Part shown: piece after piece, positions 63,153 through 64,000 of the stretch
Numbering within the stretch: position 1 is the stretch's first letter
Layout: each line of letters starts with the position of its first letter
NCBI RefSeq assembly: GCF_018982885.2
Contig: NZ_CP081848.1
Span: 2,418,001-2,482,000 of the forward strand
Reading direction: 5' to 3'
Source of the DNA: Polymorphobacter megasporae
Lineage (GTDB): Bacteria > Pseudomonadota > Alphaproteobacteria > Sphingomonadales > Sphingomonadaceae
DNA: 64,000 nucleotides
Notes under the pieces: generated by a model
Database searches by the model: none
Told to the model about the DNA's origin: nothing
The model's input: the letters and a program-made list of their open reading frames with translations, nothing else
Program-made: the position numbers and the translations under genes

Positions 63153-63174
63153 CGGCCGGGGTTGCCCCCGGCCG
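63153..63174 (-). terminator. Hairpin between the TPR gene and rpsF
   Basis: CGGCCGGGG, loop TTGC, CCCCGGCCG: a 9-bp perfect stem located 49 bases after the TPR gene stop, before the rpsF start. A weak T-containing tail follows on the minus strand. It may end the TPR transcript or act as a leader structure for rpsF. Confidence 0.5.
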
Positions 63175-63222
63175 CACGTCGGTGACGCCGTATGACGGAC
63201 TGTCACGCAAAACGCAAGCGCG

Positions 63223-64000
63223 TCAGCCCTTTGTCGACGCGTACAGCTTCCACAGGTCGGCGATGTCCTTCATGCCGCCCTCGCCGACGCTGGCGAAGGT
63301 CGCTTTCGCCGCCGCGGCGTTGCCTGCCTTGAGCTGCGAGATGCCCTGGAAGACCTTGGCGCGGTCGACATAGGGGCCACCCGCCGCGGCCGACTTGGCA
63401 TAGGCTGCCGCCGCCGCCGGATACTGGCCGAGACCGAAGTATGCGCCGCCCGCGACGTTCGCGGTCGCCGGGTCGGCGGCGAGCTTGGCGGCGTTTGCGC
63501 CAGCGGCCTGCGCGCGCTGCGCCGCGGCCTGCGCGAGCTTCGCGGTCATCGGGTCGGAGCCGAGGGTGCCGCCGGCCTTGGTCAGGACCGCCTGCGCAAC
63601 GCCGGGCTGGTTGTTGACGATCGCGAGCTTGGCGTATTCCTGGATATCCTCGGGACGCGTCAGGTTGCCGGTGGCGTCCATCAGCTCGAACAGCGCGAGC
63701 TTCGCCTCGGGCTGCATCTGGTTCTTCTGCTGCTCTACGAGGAGGGTCTTCCAGCGGGCCGGGCTCGGATCGCTGCGGACGAGCTTCTCGGTCGTCGCCA
63801 GATAGCCCTTCTTGTCGCCCGACTTATACTGCGCGCCGGCAAGGTTCTCGAGGTACAGCGGCTTCGGCCCGTTCGACGCGATCAGCTTGTTGTACGACGT
63901 CACGGCCTCGGCATAATGGCCCTGTTTGATCGCCGCCTGCGCCATGAGCACCTGCATGTCGTCGCCGCCCGCCTGCTTGGCGTAGGTCACCGCCTTCGTG
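63223..64000 (-). CDS. TPR-repeat protein, C-terminal part (5' end outside window)
   Basis: About 259 codons up to the window edge, no stop upstream. Alanine-rich TPR-like helices (DDMQVLMAQAAIKQGHYAEA, YLENLAGAQYKSGDKKGYLA, ANVAGGAYFGLGQYPAAAAA, RAKVFQGISQLKAGNAAAAK). Probably an exported or periplasmic scaffold, but the N-terminus is missing so location is unknown. Transcribed toward the rpsF operon and separated from it by a hairpin. Confidence 0.8.
   Translation of the reverse strand, partial: TKAVTYAKQAGGDDMQVLMAQAAIKQGHYAEAVTSYNKLIASNGPKPLYLENLAGAQYKSGDKKGYLATTEKLVRSDPSPARWKTLLVEQQKNQMQPEAKLALFELMDATGNLTRPEDIQEYAKLAIVNNQPGVAQAVLTKAGGTLGSDPMTAKLAQAAAQRAQAAGANAAKLAADPATANVAGGAYFGLGQYPAAAAAYAKSAAAGGPYVDRAKVFQGISQLKAGNAAAAKATFASVGEGGMKDIADLWKLYASTKG

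Overview
The window is high-GC DNA from an alphaproteobacterium, most likely of the order Sphingomonadales. Three secreted proteins end in the PEPxxWA-CTERM sorting signal typical of sphingomonads, there are four complete TonB-dependent receptors, and core loci have alphaproteobacterial form (crcB-rluA-HAD-ATP12-pccB; rpsF-rpsR-rplI with long S6 and L9 tails). No rRNA, CRISPR array or prophage was seen. The only tRNA is tRNA-Glu(TTC).

Layout. 1-1900: end of an AaeA/EmrA-type efflux operon (membrane fusion protein plus NodT-type outer-membrane lipoprotein). 1900-15000: an accessory zone with two LysR regulators, a peroxiredoxin-like gene, a monooxygenase-like gene, a CadC-like regulator diverging from a PEP-CTERM gene, an atypical M19 dipeptidase, and many broken genes: an IS110 transposase tail, a tRNA-Glu fragment, a frameshifted Old-Yellow-Enzyme gene, a secreted protein gene with an amber stop, a haloalkane dehalogenase joined to a TetR tail, an SMR pump without a start codon and an OprB porin tail. 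15300-28500: TonB receptors, a complete IS66 element with perfect 8-bp target duplications, a sigma-54-driven PEP-CTERM gene, and a NikR-like regulator divergent from a TonB receptor. 28660-36850: a 2,726-residue cyclic beta-1,2-glucan synthase (NdvB/Cgs). 37400-40660: MFS transporter, YdcF-like protein, tRNA-Glu. 40670-64000: mostly core genes, namely recJ, a second sigma-54-linked PEP-CTERM gene, a Gly-rich TonB receptor, glutathione peroxidase, Ada, pccA and pccB around a GT39-like glycosyltransferase, the ATP12/HAD/pseudouridine synthase/CrcB operon, rarA, a PEBP-family protein, the ribosomal trio and the end of a TPR gene.

How the genes fit together. Envelope functions dominate: TonB-linked import, RND/MFS-type export, periplasmic glucan synthesis and exosortase-type surface proteins. 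PccA and PccB would form propionyl-CoA carboxylase.

I found no clearly new multi-gene system. The best leads are sigma-54 (-24/-12) promoters directly upstream of two of the three PEP-CTERM genes; an 11-bp tandem repeat between the third and a CadC-like regulator, which suggests a separate control circuit; and a NikR homologue that has lost two of the four canonical nickel ligands but carries a His-rich tail. Several inactivating changes are single-base events, so sequencing error has to be excluded for them.
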